DNA of 64,000 nt from an uncultured Verrucomicrobiae bacterium. Its GTDB lineage: Bacteria; Verrucomicrobiota; Verrucomicrobiia; Limisphaerales; AAA164-E04. Under the pieces are notes generated by a model, which saw nothing but the letters and a program-made list of their open reading frames with translations, ran no database searches and was not told where the DNA came from. Shown here one piece after another: positions 54,683 to 63,720 of the stretch. Both the position numbers and the translations under genes were made by a program. Where the stretch lies: NCBI GenBank assembly GCA_951813855.1, contig OX638380.1:760876-824875 (forward strand). The letters are read 5' to 3'. The number at the start of each line of letters is the position of its first letter. Position 1 is the stretch's first letter.

Positions 54683-55666
54683 TCATTCCGCAAATTCCTC
54701 GCCCCGAAAGGAACGGCGCACGGAGAGGCAATGATGGATCTGCTCCGCGACGGCTCGTGCGACCTGAGGTGGGAAGGCATTGCCGACTTGCCGGTAGGCA
54801 ACGGTCTTACGGCCTGAGAATTTCCAATCGTCGGGAAAGCCTTGCAAACGGGCAACCATGGGAACGGTAAGGCGAGGCATGCCAACGAAGTCACGGGCGG
54901 GGGGATTATCCGCGATGCTCTTTCCATTTACCCCGAGGCTTGCCCAAGCTAGTTTAGCTCGGGTGGGCCCGAGATCCGGCCCACCGTGTTTCAGGGAGCC
55001 GCCGACGATAGTTGGCGCGATTTTATTGGCACCCGCCCTCCAAGCGCGTGCTCTCCTCCAGCCGCGTTGCTTGATAAAGTCATAGAGGGATTCACCGACG
55101 GTCGGCGGATTGCGCCCGGTGCCGACCGGCCAAGTGAAATGATACGATATGTCCTGGCGCAAGGCAGCGATGATGACCCGAGGCCGAAGCTGAGGCACAC
55201 CGAAGTCGGAAGCGTTCAATAGATGCCACTTGACACGGTATCCCAATTTCTCGAACCGATTCTTGAGTTGTTGACGGTAATCCTCGAACACGGCGCCGAG
55301 AATGCCCCGGACATTTTCTATCATGACCGCTTGCGGGCGCGTGATATCGACCAGGTCGAGGGCGGCCGGAAACAGATTGCGCTCGTCGCGGTGGCCAAAT
55401 TGCTTGCCCGCTATCGAGAAAGGCGGACATGGGAGTCCTCCCGTCAGCAGTTCGATCCCCTTAAAAGCCGCCGCATCGTGTTCGATGAACTCACGCAGAT
55501 CCTTCGCGAAGACTTTCCATCCGGGCCGGTTAAGGCTGAGAGTATCACAGTATTTTTGCTCGATCTCGGCCAATCCCTCGTGACCGAATCCGGCCTGCTC
55601 CAGGCCGAGAGCCTGCCCGCCGCCACCGGCACAAAGTTCCAATGAACTGATAGTATTCGCGGTCAT
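54683..55666 (-). CDS. DNA (cytosine-5) methyltransferase
   Basis: 327 residues. Motif I SLELCAGGGGQALGLEQAGF (AdoMet), motif IV GGLPCPPFSIAGKQFGHRDE with the nucleophile Cys80, motif VI MIENVRG, motif VIII QLRPRVIIAAL, target-recognition region around LGPTRAKLAWASLGVNGKS, motif IX RLTVPMVARLQGFPDDW and motif X YRQVGNAFPPQVARAVAE. All catalytic motifs are intact. With the Eco29kI-type nuclease and vsr on the same strand it forms a restriction-modification island; the recognition sequence cannot be read from the protein. Confidence 0.94.
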   Translation of the reverse strand: MTANTISSLELCAGGGGQALGLEQAGFGHEGLAEIEQKYCDTLSLNRPGWKVFAKDLREFIEHDAAAFKGIELLTGGLPCPPFSIAGKQFGHRDERNLFPAALDLVDITRPQAVMIENVRGILGAVFEDYRQQLKNRFEKLGYRVKWHLLNASDFGVPQLRPRVIIAALRQDISYHFTWPVGTGRNPPTVGESLYDFIKQRGWRRARAWRAGANKIAPTIVGGSLKHGGPDLGPTRAKLAWASLGVNGKSIADNPPARDFVGMPRLTVPMVARLQGFPDDWKFSGRKTVAYRQVGNAFPPQVARAVAEQIHHCLSVRRSFRGEEFAE

Positions 55667-56820
55667 ATTTTATCTTCTTCGAATCAAGCACTGGTGAATT
55701 TATCGATTCCGGCGATAGCCGGATGCTCCTGCCGGTAAACATGGAGCGTCTTCTTTTTTTTAGGGGATACGGCACCTTGGCCAGTTCTCATTGTGCCGGG
55801 GCGGTCGAGGCGACAATAAAGTCCGCAAGCATAGACCACCCCCGTTCCCCGCAGGGAATGAGGAAACCGTCAGCAAAAAGCCGGGACGAGGAACGAAGGA
55901 AGGTGTAGGCCGGCTGGAACTATGAGTTCCCGGCATGCGTTCCGGGCAGTCGAAGCTATTTTGGTCCCATTATCGTTCATCTCCTCTTTTCGCCATCGAG
56001 ATTATTCAGCGGCGTTCTTTTCGCGCCGGCATTCTCCTCTTTAACTTCGACCGACGGGCATGATCAATTAAACGGCCCGACACGGCGTCAGCGGTCGTCA
56101 GCTCCGCAATGATCCCCTGCCATCAGTGATCGGGAACTACCAAATGATCAAGGATTACCCCCAGCTGAAGCGTTATCCGCCGAAATCGAGAATATCCCCT
56201 CTATATGCCCTATCTTCAGGCGCTCCCGATCATCGGAGATCAGGAGAGTGATTTGCAACGCTAATTCGAACCCAAAACGTCATATTCGTCCGGGCCTGAA
56301 TTGAATTGGGACCTCAGAAGTAACGACCGAGACCAAGCTACTTGATAGCTTCGTCAGTGACCGCTGAAATCAGAAAAACGTCTTGACGCTGGAGACGAAG
56401 GCCATTCTTCCGATCCGTCCTGTCCCGGCAGGCAATGATCAACGGGAAGCTCGTGCGGTCAATCGATGCAGTCGCCGTTCTACTCGGACCCGGGAACTTG
56501 ATGGACTCCTTCAAATTCCAAACAAAACTTCTCCGCGCCGTTCGACCGCCGGGCGAATAGGAGTTTTTTCCGTGACAAGGCGAAATAAAATCGGACATTT
56601 TTTCCCAATAAGATAGCGAGCAACGTTCGCGATACCACAAACGCAACAACCGGGGCCAGTAATTGTCGCCCCTCACCGGACCCGGCGTTCGCTTCCCTCC
56701 CTGGCGAAGACAGGAGGCGGGCCTCACAGAAAATCAAGCAGAAATAACTTGCGAGCCGCCAAAAAACGGTTCCATCATTTTTCGAGTGCTTGCTTTACGT
56801 CGTTCTTCCGTCGCTGTGAT
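55667..56820. other. Long gap between methyltransferase and sulfatase
   Basis: About 1150 bases. The first ~200 should hold the methyltransferase promoter. Several short open frames exist on both strands (for example 56338-56727 minus), but none has recognisable motifs. I see no repeat array or RNA gene. It may be decayed island sequence. Confidence 0.4.
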
Positions 56821-58245
56821 ATGAGAAAGCTGTTATTCGGGATTTTCCTGTCGGTAGCCTGCTGGCAGCCCCTGGCCGAATCCGACCCGGTTCGACCCAA
56901 TTTCCTGATCGTCATGGCCGACGATTGCACTTGGAACGATCTGCCGGTCTACGGCGGACTCAACGCCAAAACACCCCGTCTGGACCGGCTGGCTCGACAG
57001 GGCATGGTGTTCGATCAAGCCTTCTTGGCCGAAGCCATGTGCCAACCCTGCCGGGCCGAATTATTCACCGGCCAGTATCCGTTGCGAAACGGCTGCGCCT
57101 GGAATCATTCCGCCAGCCGGCCCCAAACCCGAAGCGTGCCCCACTACCTCGCTCCCCTCGGCTATCGAGTCGGCCTGGCCGGAAAAGTGCACGTCAAACC
57201 CCGGCAAGCGTTTCCCTTCGAAACCGTGGCCGGATTCGATCCGAATTGCGTACGCAACCCTACACGGGAACACGACCTTTCGGCGATCCAAGCGTTTATG
57301 GAACGGGACGAACGGCAACCGTTTTTTCTGACCGTCGCCCTGGTCGAACCCCACGTGCCTTGGGTCATGGGCGACGCTTCGCAATATCCCTCCGCAGAAT
57401 TAAAGCTCCCTCCGAATATTGCCGACACGCCCACCAGCCGCGACGCCTTTTCCCGTTACCTCGCCGAAATCACCTATATGGACGCTCAGGTCGGTGACAT
57501 TCTCGACACTCTGGAGCGCGCCGGAAAAGCCGAGAACACCTTGGTGATCTTCACTTCCGAACAAGGATCGCAATTCCCCGGCTGCAAATGGACCAACTGG
57601 AACACCGGAGTCCACACGGCGCTGATCGCCCGTTGGCCCGGCCGGATTCCGCCCGCAACCCGAACTCAGGCACTGGTTCAGTACGCCGACGTGCTGCCGA
57701 CGCTGCTCCACACCGCCGGCGCGGTCCCGGACGAACCGTCGTTCGACGGTTCCAGTTTCTTGCCCGTGCTCCTCGGCGAACGGACCGAGCACCGAACCTT
57801 CGCCTTCGCGATTCACAACAACCTCCCCGAAGGTCCGGCCTATCCGGTCCGAGCGGTAACCGACGGCCGATTCCGTTATATCCGCAACCTGCTTCCCGAC
57901 GAAATCTACCTCGAAAAGCACCTGATGGGCTGGTCCGGCCGGGGACAACTCAACAATCCCTATTGGCAAACCTGGGTTCGAGACGCCTGGCAAAATCCGC
58001 AAACATACCGCTTGGTCAAACGCTATCTGAAACGACCGCAGGAAGAGCTGTACCACAGCCTTGAAGATCCTTACGAACTTCGCAATTTGGCCGACTCCCC
58101 CGATCATGCGGCCACGAAACTCAAACTGGCGAAAGCTTTGGATCAATGGATGTCGGCCCAAGGGGATCCCGGCATCCCTCAGGATACTCCCGACGCTCTG
58201 AATGCCGCCCGCAACGGCAACCACTTGTTTTTCCCTCCTGACTGA
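56821..58245 (+). CDS. Type I sulfatase (formylglycine type), exported
   Basis: 474 residues from the ATG at 56821; an in-frame start 72 bases upstream would add a basic stretch before the signal peptide (KLLFGIFLSVACWQPLAE). Metal start RPNFLIVMADDCTWNDLPVY; maturation motif MCQPCRAELFTGQYPLRNG, with Cys74 in C-x-P-x-R; AGKVHVKPRQAFPFE; IFTSEQGSQFPGCKWTNWN (metal/sulfate site); TALIARWPGRIPP. A different subfamily from the sulfatase at 30972-32441. A membrane protein and a sodium:solute symporter follow on the same strand, a possible uptake module for the released product. Confidence 0.92.
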   Translation: MRKLLFGIFLSVACWQPLAESDPVRPNFLIVMADDCTWNDLPVYGGLNAKTPRLDRLARQGMVFDQAFLAEAMCQPCRAELFTGQYPLRNGCAWNHSASRPQTRSVPHYLAPLGYRVGLAGKVHVKPRQAFPFETVAGFDPNCVRNPTREHDLSAIQAFMERDERQPFFLTVALVEPHVPWVMGDASQYPSAELKLPPNIADTPTSRDAFSRYLAEITYMDAQVGDILDTLERAGKAENTLVIFTSEQGSQFPGCKWTNWNTGVHTALIARWPGRIPPATRTQALVQYADVLPTLLHTAGAVPDEPSFDGSSFLPVLLGERTEHRTFAFAIHNNLPEGPAYPVRAVTDGRFRYIRNLLPDEIYLEKHLMGWSGRGQLNNPYWQTWVRDAWQNPQTYRLVKRYLKRPQEELYHSLEDPYELRNLADSPDHAATKLKLAKALDQWMSAQGDPGIPQDTPDALNAARNGNHLFFPPD

Positions 58246-58305
58246 CGCCTCGATCCGGCATCGCTCGCCCCGCTTGTTCGGCAAAAACCGCTTCCCAACC
58301 GCCTG

Positions 58306-58752
58306 ATGAAAACCCTGCAAGATCGAACCATGGCCGCAGTAGGGATACTATTAGGCATTATCCTGATCAGCATCGTGGCCGGCGACCGCATCCCCCTGTC
58401 GATCCGGGTATTCACGTTTGGCATCGCCCTCCAATGCGTCTTTTTTTCCGTCATCCAATGGTCGTTGTGCCGTTCGGATAATTCCCGACCTTGGCTGATC
58501 GGCTGGGCGGCCATTTCGACCCTGATGACGATCATCGTAATCGGCATCATCGTTCTCCATTTCCGGTACGACAACCAAGAACAGCTGATCGCCGGGATGG
58601 AACCGGCCACCGCCTTGCTGGTCTTCGGCGTCACCTTGACGCCCTTCGGCTACGTATTCCTTTGGACCGCCGGTTTTTTCCGAACGATCTTTCCCCCCGG
58701 TTCTTCCCGCCGGCTGGCGCAGCTTAGCGAACCGGATCGGGACAAAGATTGA
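58306..58752 (+). CDS. Small four-helix membrane protein
   Basis: 148 residues with hydrophobic segments MAAVGILLGIILISIVAG, VFTFGIALQCVFFSVIQWSL, WAAISTLMTIIVIGIIVLHF and LLVFGVTLTPFGYVFLWTAGFF-like at the end (about 9-26, 35-54, 67-86, 103-126). Not assignable to a named family. Its stop overlaps the possible TTG start of the symporter gene, so the two are coupled; an accessory role in transport is a guess. Confidence 0.75.
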   Translation: MKTLQDRTMAAVGILLGIILISIVAGDRIPLSIRVFTFGIALQCVFFSVIQWSLCRSDNSRPWLIGWAAISTLMTIIVIGIIVLHFRYDNQEQLIAGMEPATALLVFGVTLTPFGYVFLWTAGFFRTIFPPGSSRRLAQLSEPDRDKD

Positions 58753-58757
58753 AACCG

Positions 58758-60266
58758 ATGGACGACTACTCTCTTATCCTCTGGACCATCGCCGCTTACC
58801 TGGTCAGTTGCCTGCTCATCGGCGCCTGGGCGGCCAGCAAAACCAAGTCTTCCAGAGATTTTTTCATCGCGGGAAAAAGCGTCGGTCCCGTATTGCTGGC
58901 CTTTGCCGCGTTCTCGACCATGATGAGCGGATTCGGCTTCATTGGCGGCCCGGGTTTGGTCTACAAGTTCGGCGTATCTTCTTTTTGGATCTGTTGTCCT
59001 GCGATCCTCGGGTTCGTGGTCACTTCGCTGCTAGTCGCCAAGCGTTTCAAAGCCTTCTCCGACCTGTTCGATATCCTTACCCTGCCCGATGCGGTCGCCG
59101 TCCGCTATCAAAGTCGACTCTGCCGATTTCTGGCGGCATTGGTGATCCTGCTGGGAGTTACGGCCTACTTGGGGACCAATATTCTCGCCTTCGGCAAAGT
59201 GGCCTCGACCTTTTTCGACATCGATTTCACTTGGGCCGCGATCGGCGGCATGACGGTCGTGATCCTCTATGCCGTGTTCGGTGGTATCATCGCCGGCATC
59301 TACACCGATTTCGTGCAGGGGCTCATCATGGCCGTGGCCTCGGTCGCGCTTTTCTGGATCGCGCTGACTACCGTCGGCAACGATTCCTTTACGGCCGGAC
59401 CGGAAAATCTGACGCGCGCCTTTCGCGAACACGGCTTGGGCGAGGCGGTCGGCCCTTGGGGGTTGTTGGGGCCCATGGCCTGTCTGGGATTTATCTTTCT
59501 GTTCGCGCTGGGGGGCAGCGGGCAACCTCAGATCGCGACCAAATACCTCATGCAAAAGGATTTTCGGACGGTTCGTTGGAACCTGTTGATTATCGCGCCG
59601 GCTTACACGCTCTGCATCCTCCTCTGGATGAGCGTCGGATTCGCCATGAAATATCTGGTGATCACCGGCAGTCACGAAGAGTTAAGCGACGCGGACCACG
59701 CCGCCCCGGTATTTTTACTCGAATACGCTCCGGCCTGGTTGGCCGGGATCGTTTTTTCCGGACTGTTCGCGGCCATCATGTCCACGGCCGATTCTTTTCT
59801 CAACATCGGCGCCGGCGTGTTCACCCGGGATTTTCCTAAAGTCTTCATGCGCCGCAAGGTGGCCAACGAACTTTCGCTGGCCAGAACGTCTACCGTCTTG
59901 TTGGCCGTAGCCGCTACCGCCTTCGCGCTCTGGGCCAAGAATCACGGCGATCTGATCGCCATTCTGGGAACCTTCGGTTGGGGGCTTTTCGCTGCGGCCT
60001 TCGTTCCGATCGTGGCCATCGGATTCAACTGGAAACGGGCTACCTGGCAAGGCGCGGCGGCGGCCGTCGTGATCGGCATCGTCACCAATGTCGGGCTGGA
60101 TTTGCTGAGCAAGTATCCCCAAGGGGAACCCGTCTATACCATACCGGGTTCGGTCAGCATCGGTGCCGTAGCCTTGTTAGCGTCCCTTATTACCCTGATC
60201 GCGGTTTCCTTCCTCACCGGCCCCCAAAAGCTGGATAAGCGGATCGAGGCGGCCATCGATGCCTGA
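58758..60266 (+). CDS. Sodium:solute symporter (SSS family)
   Basis: 502 residues with about 13 membrane helices. Family hallmarks: SSRDFFIAGKSVGPVLLAFA, MMSGFGFIGGPGLVYKFGVS, VILYAVFGGIIAGIYTDFVQ (the GG..A..xTD.xQ motif), FALGGSGQPQIATKYLMQKD, and FSGLFAAIMSTADSFLNIGA (helix 8/9 sodium site). ATG at 58758 chosen; a TTG three codons earlier overlaps the previous stop. Substrate unknown. The upstream sulfatase suggests sugar-derived compounds, but the pattern is closer to the proline/pantothenate branch. Confidence 0.9.
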   Translation: MDDYSLILWTIAAYLVSCLLIGAWAASKTKSSRDFFIAGKSVGPVLLAFAAFSTMMSGFGFIGGPGLVYKFGVSSFWICCPAILGFVVTSLLVAKRFKAFSDLFDILTLPDAVAVRYQSRLCRFLAALVILLGVTAYLGTNILAFGKVASTFFDIDFTWAAIGGMTVVILYAVFGGIIAGIYTDFVQGLIMAVASVALFWIALTTVGNDSFTAGPENLTRAFREHGLGEAVGPWGLLGPMACLGFIFLFALGGSGQPQIATKYLMQKDFRTVRWNLLIIAPAYTLCILLWMSVGFAMKYLVITGSHEELSDADHAAPVFLLEYAPAWLAGIVFSGLFAAIMSTADSFLNIGAGVFTRDFPKVFMRRKVANELSLARTSTVLLAVAATAFALWAKNHGDLIAILGTFGWGLFAAAFVPIVAIGFNWKRATWQGAAAAVVIGIVTNVGLDLLSKYPQGEPVYTIPGSVSIGAVALLASLITLIAVSFLTGPQKLDKRIEAAIDA

Positions 60267-60464
60267 CCGGGGACTACCGGTCCGCCGGACGGGGCGATCG
60301 GGCGACGACCGCCCCGCCGAACCGCCGAGTATCGCGATTCCCGAGCCGGACTGGTTACCTTTCGGGGCGAGCCGTTCGGGATTTCGTTAGCGAGCGGTAG
60401 AGCAATGATTGACAAAACAGCTGGTTCCTTCAGTATCGGAACCACTGAAAATCAGTTTACGATC

Positions 60465-61091
60465 ATGAAACGACTATGCGCCGTAGTCATCTTCGCCCTC
60501 GCCGCCCAAACCGCCGCCGGTTGTCTCAACGCCAAGGAGGAGCCGGTGAGTGAAGCTCCCGCCGCTCCGCCCGAGGCCAAGGATCTTCAGTTAGCCACCT
60601 TCGGCGGCGGTTGTTTCTGGTGCGTCGAAGCGCTGTTGGAAACCTTGGACGGCATCGAGTCGGTCGTTTCCGGTTATGCCGGAGGGCACAAGGAAAATCC
60701 GACCTATCAGGAAGTCTGCGAAGAAACCACCGGCCATGCGGAAGTCGTTCAGGTCGCTTTCGATCCCAAGATTATCAGATTCGAGCAACTGCTGACTCAG
60801 TTCTGGCAGGCGCACGACCCGACCACGCTCAACCGCCAGGGGAACGATGTCGGCACCCAATACCGCTCGATCATTCTGTACCACGACGAGGAACAGAAAG
60901 CGGCCGCCGAAAAATCCAAGACCGCCGTCGCGGCGACGCTGACGGACCCGGTCGTCACCGAGATCGTCCCGTTCAAGAAATTTTACCGGGCCGAAGCTTA
61001 CCACCAGGATTACTATCGCAAGAACCCCAACCAAGGGTATTGCTACTTCATCATCCGCCCGAAGCTTCAGGAATTCCTCAAAGATAAATGA
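60465..61091 (+). CDS. msrA: Peptide methionine (S)-S-oxide reductase, lipoprotein
   Basis: Reduces the S epimer of methionine sulfoxide. 208 residues; signal peptide with lipobox AAGC (Cys20), short linker, then the MsrA domain with GGGCFWCVEALLETLDGIES (catalytic Cys50), SGYAGGHKENPTYQEVCEET, TGHAEVVQVAFDP, FWQAHDPTTLNRQGNDVGTQ and YRSIILYHDEEQ. The ATG at 60465 begins the signal peptide; an upstream in-frame ATG (60405) would displace it. A matching lipoprotein MsrB is encoded at 978-1616. Confidence 0.93.
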   Translation: MKRLCAVVIFALAAQTAAGCLNAKEEPVSEAPAAPPEAKDLQLATFGGGCFWCVEALLETLDGIESVVSGYAGGHKENPTYQEVCEETTGHAEVVQVAFDPKIIRFEQLLTQFWQAHDPTTLNRQGNDVGTQYRSIILYHDEEQKAAAEKSKTAVAATLTDPVVTEIVPFKKFYRAEAYHQDYYRKNPNQGYCYFIIRPKLQEFLKDK

Positions 61092-61104
61092 ACGGCTTCG
61101 GGCC

Positions 61105-61878
61105 TCAGAAATGGACCCGTTGCCTCATCCGGTAGTACAGTCGCCCGCAGTGCTCGTAGAGGTACAAGTGGAGGATTTTCAACTGGTCGATATCCGGGAT
61201 CAGATACCACCGTTTGCCCGGGAGCGAAACGAAATCGCAGGCGGCCGGAACGATCTCGATCCCCCGGTCCCGAAAGATTAATTCGGCGCGTTTCATGTGC
61301 ATGGCGGAAGTGACGAGGACGACGCTGTTCCAACCGCGCTTTTTCATCAACAACCGGACCGCTATCGCTTCCCGGAAGGTATCCGGTTGCCGGCCGAGAT
61401 GTTCCACCGGAAACGGAAAATTCCACCGCTCGAACCAGGAACTCAAGGCGTCGTATTCCAATTCTCCGGTTGGGCTGCCCAACAAACCGCCTCCCCCGAT
61501 GACTAGCACTTTCCCTTTGCCGGCCTTCATGAATTCCATCCCGGCGAACACCCGGTCGGCGGCACCCCGGAGATCGAATCCGTGCGCTTCGCCGGAGCCG
61601 TCGCCCAAGTAGCCTCCCAACACGACGACCGCGTCGGCCGCGGGCACTTCCAAGGGATCGGTCAAGTAATAGGGCCGTTCCAAGGTCGACGCCAAATAAG
61701 CCGGCAGTCCCGTGCCGCCGAATACGGTCAGCAGCGCGCAAACCGACAGTGCCGCGACGCCAGAGCGCCGTTTTTTTTTGAAGAGCAGACCAAGCCCCAA
61801 AACCAGAGCAATCGACCACACAATCGCCGGCGGATGGATTAATGCCTTAACCAAACTGACCGCGATTCCCTGATTCAT
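61105..61878 (-). CDS. YdcF/SanA-type DUF218 membrane protein
   Basis: 257 residues. Two N-terminal membrane helices (PPAIVWSIALVLGLGLLF; SGVAALSVCALLTVFGGTG) precede a DUF218 domain: PAADAVVVLGGYLGDGSGEA, RGAADRVFAGMEFMKAGKGK, VLVIGGGGLLGSPTG, DTFREAIAVRLLMKKRGWNS, VVLVTSAMHMKRAELIFRDR. Relatives (ElyC, SanA) act in envelope integrity; no enzymatic activity can be claimed here. Convergent with msrA, 13 bases between stops. Confidence 0.88.
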   Translation of the reverse strand: MNQGIAVSLVKALIHPPAIVWSIALVLGLGLLFKKKRRSGVAALSVCALLTVFGGTGLPAYLASTLERPYYLTDPLEVPAADAVVVLGGYLGDGSGEAHGFDLRGAADRVFAGMEFMKAGKGKVLVIGGGGLLGSPTGELEYDALSSWFERWNFPFPVEHLGRQPDTFREAIAVRLLMKKRGWNSVVLVTSAMHMKRAELIFRDRGIEIVPAACDFVSLPGKRWYLIPDIDQLKILHLYLYEHCGRLYYRMRQRVHF

Positions 61879-61935
61879 TCAAAACGCCTAGCGATCCGAG
61901 CCGGCCCGGCCGCGAATTGATCGTCGTCGCTCGTT

Positions 61936-63156
61936 TCAGTCCACCGGGACAAGCCGTTCGAGGTGCCGGAATTCGACGTCCATCTCCTGGCCGCCATGCA
62001 ATTGCAGCGCGAAATGCCCCTCGGTCCGGCCCGGATCGTCCTTCAACTCGGCCGTTTTGCGGCCGTTCATGTGGACTACGGTTCGATTATCCCAAGCCGA
62101 AACCGTCAACTCGTTCCACTGGCCGACCCGATACCACTCAGTCTTCTTATCGGCGGGATGTTTGACGACCCAGCCCCGGCCCCCGGTTTCGTAGAGCCCT
62201 CCGGTTTCGTAACTCGTGTCCAATTCCACCTGAAACCCATGGATGCCGACGGCCGAATCGACCGGGTCCGAACGAAAATAGAAACCGCTGTCGCCTTGAT
62301 TGATCCGAAAATGCAATCGGACGGTAAACTGATCGTAACTATCGTCGCTGACCAACAGTCCGTGTTGCCGCACCGAACGCTGGCTCGTTCCCCTGATAAC
62401 GCCGTTCTCCACCTGCCATTCCCCGCCCGGTTTGGGCGACCATCCGTCCAAAGTATTCCCGTCGAACATCGGGCGCCATTCGTGCCGCCCGAGTTCCTTA
62501 ATCCGGATATTGCGCCAAACGATTTCCATCGGGTCCCGCCTCCCGGTGCCGTGCACTTGCAACCCGATAAATCCAGACAAAGTCATCGTGTCTCGAAGGT
62601 CCGCCGCCGGCACTCCGTTGATCCAAGTGCGAATCCGGTCGCCGATGGCTTCGATGCGATAGTGATTCCACTGGTTCTGCCGAAACGCCTTCCGGGCCGG
62701 TTCGTTGTCGCGCAAATTGTTGATCCATCCCCGGCGCGATTCGTCGTAGATACCGCCCGACCAAGCCCGGGGGGACGGATCGATCTCGACCTGGTAACCA
62801 TGGACGACCCCGTTGCGGAATTCCGGAAGGCTACGGCTCCGGATCTGAATACCTCCGTTCAGATTAGGGTGCACCTTGTATTCCAATTCCAGGACGAAAT
62901 CGCCGTAATGCTTCTTGGTGCAAAGGAAGGTATTGGGAGAACCCGGCACGGTGGTCCCCACAATCGCGCCGTCCCGCATCCCGTATTTCGCCCGGCCACC
63001 CAATTTCACCCAACCCTCGAGTTCGGTGCCATCAATCAACGAAACCCATTCGCCGGCAACCGAAGACGTTCCCGAAACTTGACCTAACACAGTAAATCCC
63101 CAGGCCATAACCATGGCGACGTTGGCGAAAACCCGGCGCTTCAAGGTGGTTTGCAT
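61936..63156 (-). CDS. Double DUF1080 (3-keto-disaccharide hydrolase-like) exported protein
   Basis: 406 residues from the ATG at 63156. Signal peptide (RRVFANVAMVMAWGFTVLGQ) then two concanavalin-like DUF1080 domains. The first is about 38-205 (VSLIDGTELEGWVKLGGRAK, YGDFVLELEYKVHPNLNGGI, QIRSRSLPEFRNGVVHGYQV, WNHYRIEAIGDRIRTWINGV). The second is about 220-400 (RPMFDGNTLDGWSPKPGGEW, FRINQGDSGFYFRSDPVDSA, VHMNGRKTAELKDD). Members hydrolyse or bind oxidised oligosaccharides and are greatly expanded in Verrucomicrobiota and Planctomycetota. Confidence 0.9.
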   Translation of the reverse strand: MQTTLKRRVFANVAMVMAWGFTVLGQVSGTSSVAGEWVSLIDGTELEGWVKLGGRAKYGMRDGAIVGTTVPGSPNTFLCTKKHYGDFVLELEYKVHPNLNGGIQIRSRSLPEFRNGVVHGYQVEIDPSPRAWSGGIYDESRRGWINNLRDNEPARKAFRQNQWNHYRIEAIGDRIRTWINGVPAADLRDTMTLSGFIGLQVHGTGRRDPMEIVWRNIRIKELGRHEWRPMFDGNTLDGWSPKPGGEWQVENGVIRGTSQRSVRQHGLLVSDDSYDQFTVRLHFRINQGDSGFYFRSDPVDSAVGIHGFQVELDTSYETGGLYETGGRGWVVKHPADKKTEWYRVGQWNELTVSAWDNRTVVHMNGRKTAELKDDPGRTEGHFALQLHGGQEMDVEFRHLERLVPVD

Positions 63157-63720
63157 TGGCCAAACGAAACACAAAACCGTCGATAAAGCAACTTATCCTC
63201 ATTGCCCCGGCCGGCGAGCGGAATTCGGGAGTTGCGAAGCTCCCCTGCCGGAGGCGAAAGCGATATCGCATCGCACCCTCGATTCCGAGAGGCCAACGGA
63301 GCGGAGGATTCCGTTCCGGAAATCTCCCTTTCCGGTTTTCCGGCCCCCATTCTTCGAAGAACTAAGAGCATTTCCGCACGATTCGAACCGGCTGAACTCG
63401 CCCCCGTTCGAATCCTCGCCGGCATGATTTTTATTGACCCTACGGATTGATTTGATTCGAATGTTTCCCTGCGGCGCTCCGAGAGAGTTCCAATCGGTAA
63501 AATGACGGCAGTTTCCGACATCTAGCGTGACAGTCGAAGCCTCCATTAGCCCGACAATTTGCCTTGCCGCTATACCCGACTTCGCCAAACTCGACGCCAC
63601 CAGCGTAGCTCGCCCTTTCCGAATCCGGAGATTCCTCGGCCGCCGGCACCGTGACGGCTTAGGGCCGAGTGACGGTTTTCAACTCAACCGCCGACTCCCG
63701 TCGCCGAACATCGCTCGACC
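63157..63720. other. Divergent gap before the prepilin-like gene
   Basis: About 560 bases between divergent genes; promoters for both must lie here, but I see no clear -35/-10 pair. Overlapping short open frames lack motifs. Confidence 0.4.
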
